DNA from: a virus
Strand: one strand, 5' to 3'
IMG/VR virus record: IMGVR_UViG_3300042560_002043
Coordinates: 1 to 45,414 of that record
DNA: 45,414 nucleotides
The translations under genes and the position numbers were made by a program. Positions 30,483 through 37,501 of this stretch are shown in pieces. Positions within the stretch are counted from its first letter, which is position 1. Every line of letters begins with the position of its first letter. The notes beneath the pieces were generated by a model, which worked only from the letters and a program-made list of their open reading frames with translations, had not been told where the DNA came from and did not search any database.

Positions 30483-30559
30483 TGTTACAGAAAGTTACGG
30501 ATGGTAGTCAGCAGACGGCAGGCTGATACATAATACCCACATCGGAGGCCTCGGCTTCC
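30483..30559 (+). promoter_or_regulatory. Promoter P3 of the phage promoter family
   Basis: The box here is TGTTACAGAAAGTTACGG (30483-30500), in which GTTAC is directly repeated ten bases apart. The -10 CATAAT lies at 30529-30534, the same distance as in P2. The predicted RNA begins ATCGGAGGC and folds as GGAGGC-CTCG-GCTTCC (30544-30559), the same stem as in P2 with one G-C replaced by G-U. It points away from the lysis island into the block of small genes at 30581-34920. Confidence 0.62.
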
Positions 30560-30580
30560 GGGTCCCTTCGATTCATTTCC

Positions 30581-30937
30581 ATGACCGTCCCTCTCCTAGG
30601 GTCATCGCCTCCCATGGACCCCAACAGCACCCTCCCTCTGTGGTCATCGCCTGACCCTGCTGACTGGAGTAAGGCCATGCGCGCCGAGCTGCAGGTGCTG
30701 CGCTCCACCATCCTGCGCGTGGGTTTGCTGGCCGCCGGCATGGCCTGCTCACCTGAGGAGCGAGCGCGGCTCCAGCTGCTGGCCCACGAGGATCCCGCAG
30801 GCATCACCACGGCCAACATGCGGGAGCTGCACCGCCAGGTGCTGCAGATCACCCGTGACGTGGCCGTCTACGCCCAAGCGGCTGTGAGCCAGGCCGCGGC
30901 CGCTCATGATGATCCGCGTCGGCAGGAGGCGGGCTGA
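30581..30937 (+). CDS. Uncharacterised helical protein (118 aa)
   Basis: First gene after promoter P3. After a Pro/Ser-rich N-terminus the product is largely helical (ADWSKAMRAELQVLRSTILR, VGLLAAGMACSPEERARLQL, NMRELHRQVLQITRDVAVYA). ATG at 30581 is in CCATGAC; ATG at 30614 is an alternative. It is coupled to the next gene by TGATG. No family is recognised. Confidence 0.6.
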   Translation: MTVPLLGSSPPMDPNSTLPLWSSPDPADWSKAMRAELQVLRSTILRVGLLAAGMACSPEERARLQLLAHEDPAGITTANMRELHRQVLQITRDVAVYAQAAVSQAAAAHDDPRRQEAG

Positions 30938-31191
30938 TGAGCACCCCCCAATGCCATCACCTTCCATCTCCTTGGCCCGACAGTATTGCTCCAAACGCTG
31001 AGGCGATACTGGATGCCTTCAAGGCCACAATCGCCGCCACCACTCTCCGCGCTGCTGCGGGTCTGGTGGCACAGATGCGTCCCCATGGTGGCCGTGCGTG
31101 GACCGCTGAGCAGGCTGCGGCATTCGACGCGCTGAGCAAGGCAGCCGACCACCTCGCCGCTATCGCCGACGAACTGGAGGCCAACCGATGA
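30937..31191 (+). CDS. Small helical protein (84 aa), related to the gene at 31612
   Basis: The product contains AILDAFKATIAATTLRAAAG and ends ALSKAADHLAAIADELEANR. The 75-aa protein at 31612 has a similar order: a first helix (AQAVLDSMYEV), an LRAAADQ segment and a final LRAIAAELEA helix. They look like diverged copies of one helical module. It overlaps the neighbours by TGATG and ATGA. Function unknown. Confidence 0.58.
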   Translation: MSTPQCHHLPSPWPDSIAPNAEAILDAFKATIAATTLRAAAGLVAQMRPHGGRAWTAEQAAAFDALSKAADHLAAIADELEANR

Positions 31192-31385
31192 GCCCCATCC
31201 TCGCCGATTGCGCTCTTAATGGTGGCCCAACGATCAGCCGCGTTCGCGGTTGCATCAATGACGAGATGCGCGAGTGCATCATCTGCCACAATTCATGCCA
31301 CTGGGCCATGACCGAACATTCGTTTTTTGGGTTTAAACAGTCCTGTCCGTACAAAAAGCAACTGAAGCTGGAGGGGGAGCCATGA
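31188..31385 (+). CDS. Small Cys-rich protein (65 aa)
   Basis: Coupled at both ends by ATGA. The segment ECIICHNSCHWAM and a later SCPYKKQ give four Cys and two His that could hold a metal ion. No family is recognised. Confidence 0.55.
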   Translation: MSPILADCALNGGPTISRVRGCINDEMRECIICHNSCHWAMTEHSFFGFKQSCPYKKQLKLEGEP

Positions 31386-31615
31386 GCCAGCCAAATGTCA
31401 GCGTTTCCCTTGGTGCCCTCTCCCCACCGATTGGCGAACAACTCAGAGAGCAAGGACTGAAACTTGACATGGACCCCTTGCAGCGTGGCTATCTACAGCG
31501 CGATGCCGATGAGGTGACCCGCCTTCGTGTCCGTTGCATCCTCACCGAAGCCGAGTCAGACAAGGCCCGCAGGCGCATTTTCCAGATCATCAAAAAACAG
31601 GCCAAACCGCTATGA
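31382..31615 (+). CDS. Small helical protein, paralogue of the gene at 28103
   Basis: The 77-aa product (VSLGALSPPIGEQLREQGLK, then MDPLQRGYLQRDADEVTRLR and a basic C-terminal helix RRRIFQIIKKQAKPL) repeats the whole design of the 90-aa protein at 28103. The two genes lie about 3.3 kb apart, each in a different operon under a promoter of the P1-P3 family. Start and end overlap the neighbours by ATGA. Confidence 0.66.
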   Translation: MSQPNVSVSLGALSPPIGEQLREQGLKLDMDPLQRGYLQRDADEVTRLRVRCILTEAESDKARRRIFQIIKKQAKPL

Positions 31616-31839
31616 CCACCTCCCTCTCCTCCGCCGCGCAGGCGGTGCTGGATTCCATGTACGAAGTCAACTTAGACTTCAACGAAGAAAACCACGCCCT
31701 CGCCGCCGCCATTCTTCGCGCCGCTGCGGATCAGCTAAAGGCGCCGGTGGATCTCGGCTTGTATGGGAACAGCTACTGGGCTGGCATGTCTGCTGCCGAA
31801 ACCCAGCTCCGCGCCATCGCCGCCGAACTGGAGGCCTAG
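31612..31839 (+). CDS. Small helical protein (75 aa)
   Basis: ATG at 31612 overlaps the upstream stop. The product has SSAAQAVLDSMYEVNLDFNE, ALAAAILRAAADQL and a final ETQLRAIAAELEA helix. I recall similar proteins starting LSPAAQAVLDA in phage early regions, without known function. See the related gene at 30937. Confidence 0.62.
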   Translation: MTTSLSSAAQAVLDSMYEVNLDFNEENHALAAAILRAAADQLKAPVDLGLYGNSYWAGMSAAETQLRAIAAELEA

Positions 31840-31843
31840 TCCA

Positions 31844-32119
31844 ATGGCTAAGCACACCATCTACGACGGCCCCGCCGGTAACGCCCGCCTATTGGTCTCC
31901 GCCATAGCCCACGCTGCTGGCACGCCCCATGCACAGTGGTTTGTGCAGTTCACCCGCTACGGGGCGCGGGGCAAGTTGTTGGACCAGTGTGCGGTGTGGC
32001 TGCCCAGCCTCCAGGCATGGGACCGGTTTCGTTGGCATCCGATCCGCTGCCGACTGATCCCGCCTCCGGTACTGGCCACCGTCGAAGCCTGGCTGCGGGA
32101 TAGGGAGGTTGAGGCATGA
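31844..32119 (+). CDS. Uncharacterised 91-aa protein with VEAWL module
   Basis: The product begins AKHTIYDGPAGNARLLVSAI and ends with a helix PPPVLATVEAWLRDREVE. The last helix is shared with the 83-aa protein at 32444 (SPAVLADVEAWLRGRPV). ATG at 31844 lies 4 bp after the previous stop, and the end overlaps the next gene as ATGA. Function unknown. Confidence 0.58.
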   Translation: MAKHTIYDGPAGNARLLVSAIAHAAGTPHAQWFVQFTRYGARGKLLDQCAVWLPSLQAWDRFRWHPIRCRLIPPPVLATVEAWLRDREVEA

Positions 32120-32409
32120 CCAATCCAGTAACAGTGTATTGCACAAGGTATGCACTGACAACCGGAATCTTTCAACTAACCGGAAAAATCGACGCCACAG
32201 GGAACTTTGCGGAAGCCTCTGGTTTCCGGTTGGGGTATTATCTCTCTAGAACAGATTATTGCTTAAACCGGGAAGATGCCCTTGCTGATTTTGAAAAGCG
32301 AAGGGCTGCAAAAATTGCAAGCTTACGCAAGCAGATTGCAAAACTAGAAAAGATGAAGCCAACGATCAAAGACGACACCCCGCCACCCGCCGGGCATCCA
32401 TGGACCTGA
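32116..32409 (+). CDS. Uncharacterised protein with C-terminal coiled coil (97 aa)
   Basis: The N-terminal half is beta-like (VTVYCTRYALTTGIFQLTGK, GYYLSRTDYCLN). The second half is a charged coiled coil (FEKRRAAKIASLRKQIAKLE). ATGA overlap with the upstream gene. The base composition is AT-richer than its neighbours, which may point to a separate origin. Confidence 0.58.
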   Translation: MTNPVTVYCTRYALTTGIFQLTGKIDATGNFAEASGFRLGYYLSRTDYCLNREDALADFEKRRAAKIASLRKQIAKLEKMKPTIKDDTPPPAGHPWT

Positions 32410-32443
32410 CTCGCGCCCTATCTGATCTTAGGAGGCCGATGTA

Positions 32444-32695
32444 ATGGGAAGCCTTTTGTTTGGCCTTGTCGCTGGCTCCGGTTTGACCTGGGTATTTATG
32501 GAGCTCTGCCGCGATGGCTATTGGCGGGAGTTCAGCACCCGCCGCCGTGGCAGCAACCCACCGCCGCCAGGCCGCAAGCCAGCGCCATCAGCTAGGCCCC
32601 CCCACGCATCGCCGGCCGTGCTGGCCGATGTTGAAGCCTGGCTGCGTGGAAGGCCCGTGGCCAGCATTGAACCCATCATCACGAAGACACCATGA
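32444..32695 (+). CDS. Small membrane protein sharing modules with two other genes
   Basis: The 83-aa product has an N-terminal membrane helix (LLFGLVAGSGLTWVFMEL), then RRGSNPPPPGRKPA as in the protein at 25439, and then SPAVLADVEAWLRGRPV as in the protein at 31844. GGAGG lies eight bases before the ATG. It seems to have been assembled from pieces of other small genes. Confidence 0.6.
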   Translation: MGSLLFGLVAGSGLTWVFMELCRDGYWREFSTRRRGSNPPPPGRKPAPSARPPHASPAVLADVEAWLRGRPVASIEPIITKTP

Positions 32696-33261
32696 GCACT
32701 GACTTCGACTTCCGCGCCTTGTGCGCTGAGCTGCTGCAGCCGCTGGCTGAGTACGACGGCGCCAATCCGTTTCACGAGCACCGCGATCTGATCACCCGCG
32801 CCCGCGCCGCCCTGGCCAAGCCCCAACCACCTGCGACGGCTCCCCTGCTAACTGGCTACATCGACCCCGAGCACCGTGGCGAGGATCTCAGGCTACTGCA
32901 AGCCTTCTACGAGGCCTGCAACGCCGAAGGCGGCACCGCCGATGAGATCAACCTCCGCGGCATTCGGGCGGCGCTTGCAATCGACCGCGCCGCCTTGGCC
33001 CAGCAGTCTGCCGCCCCACCGCTGGTGGGGCCGTGGGTGGATGGCATACCCTGCGACTTCACGCGCAAGCTGTTGCGCCCGGCCTATGAACCTGGAGACG
33101 GGAGCGCAGACGGCGCCCAGCTGGTCAACCTGGCATGGTGGCATCCGGCCATGGGATGCGACTCGCTGCAGATTGTTGTGGACAACGCCCGCGCCATCCT
33201 CGCCAGACAGGCCAGCCTCACCTTCCGGAACCGCATTGCCAAGGAACAATCTGATGCCTGA
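32692..33261 (+). CDS. Uncharacterised early protein (189 aa)
   Basis: The N-terminus DFDFRALCAELLQPLAEYDG and the LITRARAALA helix recall the start of the protein at 23498 (NWRELCSYLLDEV). The middle has a DEINLRGIRAALAIDRAALA helix and the C-terminal third is alpha/beta (LVNLAWWHPAMGCDSLQIVV). It overlaps the preceding gene by ATGA and the next by 8 bp. Function unknown. Confidence 0.62.
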   Translation: MSTDFDFRALCAELLQPLAEYDGANPFHEHRDLITRARAALAKPQPPATAPLLTGYIDPEHRGEDLRLLQAFYEACNAEGGTADEINLRGIRAALAIDRAALAQQSAAPPLVGPWVDGIPCDFTRKLLRPAYEPGDGSADGAQLVNLAWWHPAMGCDSLQIVVDNARAILARQASLTFRNRIAKEQSDA

Positions 33262-33499
33262 TCCCACCGAACACGCCTGCCTGTCCTGCAAGTTCTCCAA
33301 ATGGAAGCGCACCAAAACAGGCAACCTTCATCCATCCGGCGAAGGACGCTGCACATGGGAAGGATGGAAACACTTTACGTTACCTAAGTGCATGAATTAC
33401 ACTTATTACTATGGCTCCAGTTGCCCCCCTCGACCAAACGGAGGTTATATTAACCGCAAGGAACCTATATCCTCTTGCCCGTGCCGGGAGGAGTTCTGA
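33254..33499 (+). CDS. Cys-rich small protein (81 aa)
   Basis: Eight Cys are spread over the product (HACLSCKFSKW, GRCTWEG, LPKCMNY, SSCPPRP, SSCPCREE), which suggests metal binding or a redox role. It overlaps the upstream gene by 8 bp and the downstream one by a single base in TGATG. No family is recognised. Confidence 0.6.
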   Translation: MPDPTEHACLSCKFSKWKRTKTGNLHPSGEGRCTWEGWKHFTLPKCMNYTYYYGSSCPPRPNGGYINRKEPISSCPCREEF

Positions 33500-33891
33500 T
33501 GCCTGATATTATTCCAACCCCCGCCCAACTGGCTGCAACTGGAGCCGGTATTCGCCGCGCCTTCGTAGAACTGGAAGCGGAAATCCGGTACTTTATTTAT
33601 CGCCATCCTGAATGGAAACGAGCCGCCGCGAACCGAGAGGCGCAGTGGCATCGCGAGCATCAAAAGGCCATCCTCCGCCAGCTGCTGAACCGCGATACCA
33701 GCCCCAGCGGTCGCAAGCGCCGCGCACGCCGCGCCAGGGGGAGATGGATCGAGGGGGGCTGGCAGCGGATCGAGGGGGGCTGGCAGCGGATCGAGGGGGG
33801 CTCCACCCCGTCGATGCTTCGTGACGAGGTCAACAGTATCTGGCTTGACCCCTCAGTAGGCAAAGCCTGGAAGGAGAAAGCCAATGACTAA
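33499..33891 (+). CDS. Basic helical protein with IEGGWQR repeats (130 aa)
   Basis: The first half is helical (AQLAATGAGIRRAFVELEAE, FIYRHPEWKRAAANREAQWH). A strongly basic stretch (GRKRRARRARGRW) is followed by two full copies and a partial one of IEGGWQR, encoded by a 21-bp tandem repeat. ATG at 33499 has GGGAGGAG upstream and is preferred to an in-frame ATG at 33475. A nucleic-acid-binding role is possible from the charge alone. Confidence 0.6.
   Translation: MPDIIPTPAQLAATGAGIRRAFVELEAEIRYFIYRHPEWKRAAANREAQWHREHQKAILRQLLNRDTSPSGRKRRARRARGRWIEGGWQRIEGGWQRIEGGSTPSMLRDEVNSIWLDPSVGKAWKEKAND
33746..33802 (+). repeat. 21-bp tandem repeat
   Basis: Two full copies (33746-33766, 33767-33787) and 15 bases of a third copy of a unit beginning GGATCGAGGGGGGCTGGC. 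The unit keeps the reading frame, adding seven residues per copy. Confidence 0.88.
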
Positions 33892-34033
33892 ACACCACAA
33901 CCAACACTATTACGATGCCATCCGCATCCGTCGGGCACGCCGCGCCAGGGCATGGGCAGCACTTTACATCATAGTCCTTTTACTTTCTGTTTTCCCTTAT
34001 CTTGTGATGCTTCTTATTTTGTGGAGCAGATGA
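33884..34033 (+). CDS. Small membrane protein upstream of the sigma factor (49 aa)
   Basis: ATG at 33884 has AAGGAGA seven bases upstream and overlaps the previous stop by 8 bp. The product has a basic N-terminus (AIRIRRARRARAW) and one long membrane helix (LYIIVLLLSVFPYLVMLLIL). Its stop overlaps the sigma-factor ATG as ATGA. The coupling raises the possibility that it controls or localises the sigma factor, as membrane anti-sigma factors do, but nothing in the sequence shows that. Confidence 0.68.
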   Translation: MTKHHNQHYYDAIRIRRARRARAWAALYIIVLLLSVFPYLVMLLILWSR

Positions 34034-34920
34034 ACAACACAGACACAACAAAATGGATGAAGGACCGCTTTGGCAGGGTTCCTCTTCTCACCCCTGCGCA
34101 AGAAATAGAGCTAGCCCATGCAGTGCAGCAATGGCTAGCGCTTGGTGATAGCTACGAAAAGACAGCAGATACAGCAAGGATAGAGCGCCGCGGTAGGCGA
34201 GCCAAGGATAGACTCATCGAGTCTAATCTAAGGCTAGCATTCAGTTACGTCTGTGAAAAGCATAGACACGTGTCGGGGGAAGATTTACACGATATGTTTC
34301 AAGAGGCTACTATAGGCCTTGCCCGTGCCGCCGAAAAGTTTGACCCAACAAAAGGATATAAGTTTAGCACTTATGCTTTCTGGTGGATCCGTCAAGCGGT
34401 AAACCGCTGGCTAGATACAAAGTCTCGAACCATTGCACTACCATGCGGCAGTTTCGGTATTGCCATGAGGATCAAAGATGCAAAAAGGGAACTAAAAGAA
34501 TTTGGGATACAGCCAACTGTTCAATCCATAGCCACTCACCTAGACATAACGGAAAGCAAGGTAGAGTCGATACTTGCCGCCCCTGTCGTTACCTACTCGA
34601 CTGATCAGTTGGTCAGCGGCACTAATGAGCTAACAATCCTTGAAACCCTGTCTACCCCTTGTGAAGATGTTGATGAACAGCTTACTTACAGTACCTATCG
34701 GCTATCACTAATTGCCGAGAACATAGATGAGATATTGGGTATGTTGAATCCGGCAGAGGCTCGGATTCTAAAAGACTACTATGGAATTGGAGTAGCGCCA
34801 CAGCAACAAGCGCAGATCGCAAAGGCATACAATATCTCCGCTTCTGTTGTTCGGCAGCGATTAGCAAGCGCTCAAAAGAGATTTCGTGGTGCTGCCTTGC
34901 GATTTACGCTGCCCACTTAG
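34030..34920 (+). CDS. Sigma-70 family RNA polymerase sigma factor, cyanobacterial-type
   Basis: The 296-aa product has sigma region 1.2 (GRVPLLTPAQEIELAHAVQQ, residues 15-34), region 2 (RLIESNLRLAFSYV, then MFQEATIGLARAAEKFDPTK and GYKFSTYAFWWIRQAVNRWL, 61-128), region 3 (about 140-190) and a divergent region 4 (LNPAEARILKDYYGIGVAPQ, then QIAKAYNISASVVRQRLASA, 239-281). Region 1.2 with PLLTPAQEIEL and the region 2.4 sequence resemble cyanobacterial primary and group 2 sigma factors more than the small phage types. ATG at 34030 follows GGAG and overlaps the previous stop as ATGA. It probably redirects host polymerase to phage promoters. Confidence 0.93.
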   Translation: MNNTDTTKWMKDRFGRVPLLTPAQEIELAHAVQQWLALGDSYEKTADTARIERRGRRAKDRLIESNLRLAFSYVCEKHRHVSGEDLHDMFQEATIGLARAAEKFDPTKGYKFSTYAFWWIRQAVNRWLDTKSRTIALPCGSFGIAMRIKDAKRELKEFGIQPTVQSIATHLDITESKVESILAAPVVTYSTDQLVSGTNELTILETLSTPCEDVDEQLTYSTYRLSLIAENIDEILGMLNPAEARILKDYYGIGVAPQQQAQIAKAYNISASVVRQRLASAQKRFRGAALRFTLPT

Positions 34921-36806
34921 AAGATTAGCGCTTTCCTTGTCCAGGATAGTGAAGCGCTTGCGTCAATCATATTGAGCGATCCATTGTTGACGGTTATCGA
35001 TACACTTGCAACACCTGCCGAACCGGTTGTGCTTGTGATTGAATCAGGAGATCCGATGCCGTAGCTTGGCGTATAACTGCGCACACCCATAGTGTTAGTG
35101 CAGCTACCTGTATCCAGTGTTGCGGCAGGGATGTTATTCGCACCGGTACCCGCCGGTTGAGAAAGGCTAAAGCCGATCGCCGTTACTCTACAGGTTGCCT
35201 CAAAGCCGTCCAAAAGGTGAACGATCCCGCGTTCTTTTGTGATATCAATTCCATGCGCAGAGCCTTGGGCAAGCTGGCCGGATCGCAGTTCCCCGATGTT
35301 AGGACCAAAGCTTATTTCTGAATACCCAACAATAGAGCCACCGTTGTTAGCGAGCTTTGTGATCTTCACCCCGCGCTGAGTACCGGAAGTTGATAGGTAG
35401 CCAATTCCTACTTCATTGACTGCAAGGTGATAGATATTGCCAGAAGCATCCGCAGCGATGGCCATCCCAAACGCTTCTTCCCCAAGTAATGTGCCGCCAG
35501 CAAAGCCAATCGAACCCGTATATTTGTACCTTGCGTTTACACTGAAGTCGGCAGCAATCTGCACCATTGTGTCTCTGTTGTGGCGGCACAGATAGCTTCC
35601 ATTTGGCAGCAAGGTGATCCCACCATCAAGGCAGCTGCCGGAGGAAGAAAAGACCTTGGTCTTATTGACGGTCGCACCATTGCTGGTGATCTCCATCAAC
35701 GTGGTCTGTACCGCCTTGAGGATCATGGCGCCAGAGGGGAGAACCAGCAGGCTGTCTCTGAGTGTTGGGTGGAGACTGCTTGTCGTATTATTTATACGGT
35801 AGTTGTTGCCACCGGTGTAGCTGCCGTCCGCGAGGCTGATTTGCAGTAATGTAGGCGCTAGGGGATTACCAGAAACACCAGCAAGTCGGCTTGCTGTATA
35901 GACAATGACCTGTGAATCATTCAGCGCTACGCGATACGCCCCAAGGATATTACCTGAATAATCCTTAGCCCATATTTGAGCACCCGATGCACTGAGCCTC
36001 CACCCCCTCATGGTTAGGACGCTTGTAATCCATGGTAGCTCATTATCATCAACAGTAAAAACAACACAGCCGCCATCTGGCAATGGCAAAACCTGCGGCG
36101 CGTACGCATTCCTGGATGTAGTCAGCATGCCAAATTCTGCAGATGTCCATCGCTGCCACAGCACAAGGCCATTGATGTCTCTCTTCACAACAACAAGCCG
36201 CACCATTGTTCCGCTTGTAGGCTCAAACCAGAAGACCTGGAATGATGTTCCATCCGGGCCGGATACAGCCGAGCCAACGCTGCCGCCATTGCCGATGGCA
36301 AATCGTTGTGCTGTCGCCAGGCGGGAGGTCCACAGCTCAGGAATGGCGCCGGGGCCTACCAATCGAACTGTTCCGCCGACATGAATCAACCCGGTGGCAG
36401 GTTGAACAATCAATGGATCAATGAAAGCAGGGATCAGCGCCTGTACTAGCTCGACCTCTGCATCGTGAACACCGCCAGATTCGGAAGTATAATCCGTGAT
36501 CCTGTAGGGGCCAGCATAGCGCCAATATAAGGCAGCATATTCAGCGGCATACTCTAACCCATCCAGTAATTCGGAAGATAACCTCCAGGCGTTATGCGTT
36601 TGCTCGCCATCCCAATGCGCTCGCAATGCGGCGATTGTTGTGGTTTTGGTATTGCGAAATGACAGTGAGAGTCTTGCGCCGGTAATGCGGTTGCCTGATT
36701 GGTAGTTCCTCAGGTTTCCAGCGATCGTGGTGTGATCTACGCCTGGGAACGATCCAGGTTGGGGGGTGATGGTTGTGGGCCGGATGCCGGCAGGAAAATC
36801 AGCCAT
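34917..36806 (-). CDS. Large tail fibre / receptor-binding protein (629 aa)
   Basis: Residues 1-130 form an adaptor-like domain (RITGARLSLSFRNTKTTTIA, LEYAAEYAALYWRYAGPYRI) also seen in the 231-aa protein upstream. Then comes a GLIHVGGTVRL linker motif. The remaining 470 residues are beta-rich with repeated blade-like patterns (LPLPDGGCVVFTVDD, ITLLPNGSYLCRHN, GMAIAADASGNIYHLAVNEV), suggesting a beta-propeller head. It is the last late gene, typical for receptor-binding proteins. Its TAA overlaps the sigma-factor stop on the other strand. Confidence 0.7.
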   Translation of the reverse strand: MADFPAGIRPTTITPQPGSFPGVDHTTIAGNLRNYQSGNRITGARLSLSFRNTKTTTIAALRAHWDGEQTHNAWRLSSELLDGLEYAAEYAALYWRYAGPYRITDYTSESGGVHDAEVELVQALIPAFIDPLIVQPATGLIHVGGTVRLVGPGAIPELWTSRLATAQRFAIGNGGSVGSAVSGPDGTSFQVFWFEPTSGTMVRLVVVKRDINGLVLWQRWTSAEFGMLTTSRNAYAPQVLPLPDGGCVVFTVDDNELPWITSVLTMRGWRLSASGAQIWAKDYSGNILGAYRVALNDSQVIVYTASRLAGVSGNPLAPTLLQISLADGSYTGGNNYRINNTTSSLHPTLRDSLLVLPSGAMILKAVQTTLMEITSNGATVNKTKVFSSSGSCLDGGITLLPNGSYLCRHNRDTMVQIAADFSVNARYKYTGSIGFAGGTLLGEEAFGMAIAADASGNIYHLAVNEVGIGYLSTSGTQRGVKITKLANNGGSIVGYSEISFGPNIGELRSGQLAQGSAHGIDITKERGIVHLLDGFEATCRVTAIGFSLSQPAGTGANNIPAATLDTGSCTNTMGVRSYTPSYGIGSPDSITSTTGSAGVASVSITVNNGSLNMIDASASLSWTRKALIF

Positions 36807-37501
36807 TACAACTCATCCGTTGAGATCGTAACGGTAGAACCTACACGAATCAGACCTGTCTGCATGATGTGACCGGTTCTGACTTCAATGTCGCCGCGAA
36901 CATGAACGAGCCCTGCTTCCATGGCGTGCCCAGTTCTCAACTCAATCGAGCCGCCAACCCGGACCACGCCGGCAGGTAGCTCGGTTTCGGTTGGTGGTTC
37001 GATCGTGATCGTAGGCGCCACGATCGGCGGATCCGGAACCGGCTGCGGCAACACTGGAGCGGTCACGACACCAGAGCCCGAGACAGCCGAGTAGATGGCC
37101 GCCACGGGGGCACCTACGGACGTGCCGGTGAGTGACGTGCCGTAGGCCCTGAGGCGCACCTCGATGCTGCCGGTGCCAGACGAGACGCGATCGACGGCAG
37201 GTTGCTCCGCGTAGGACCAGAGCAGGCCCGCTGCGGCGATCGTGGCGGCTGCTGTGTGCCCGCACCATGCCGCGGCGGGGAGATCGAATGGCTCTCGTTG
37301 CTGCGCGTGGTAGTGATCCCAGATCTGCTCCACCTCGCTGATGGGGCGCAAGGTAAAGGGGAGCTGTACTTCGGCGCCAACCTGTATGTTGCCAGTGCGG
37401 AACACGTAAGACACCCCGCCAGGGCCGACGTAAGTTTCTGTTGAAACTGCGCCGAGCGTGTAACTGCGCTCGTCCGGCACGATGGCGGGGAATGTTGCCA
37501 T
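36806..37501 (-). CDS. Tail adaptor protein with GLxHVxG repeats (231 aa)
   Basis: Residues 1-120 (DERSYTLGAVSTETYVGPGG, LPFTLRPISEVEQIWDHYHA) look like a tail-tip adaptor domain related to the start of the 629-aa fibre. After a Pro-rich linker, the C-terminus holds three units: GVVRVGGSIELRTGHAMEA, GLVHVRGDIEVRTGHIMQT, GLIRVGSTVTISTDEL. The same unit occurs once in the 629-aa fibre. The repeats may form a small beta stack or a docking site. TGATG junctions on both sides. Confidence 0.62.
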   Translation of the reverse strand: MATFPAIVPDERSYTLGAVSTETYVGPGGVSYVFRTGNIQVGAEVQLPFTLRPISEVEQIWDHYHAQQREPFDLPAAAWCGHTAAATIAAAGLLWSYAEQPAVDRVSSGTGSIEVRLRAYGTSLTGTSVGAPVAAIYSAVSGSGVVTAPVLPQPVPDPPIVAPTITIEPPTETELPAGVVRVGGSIELRTGHAMEAGLVHVRGDIEVRTGHIMQTGLIRVGSTVTISTDEL

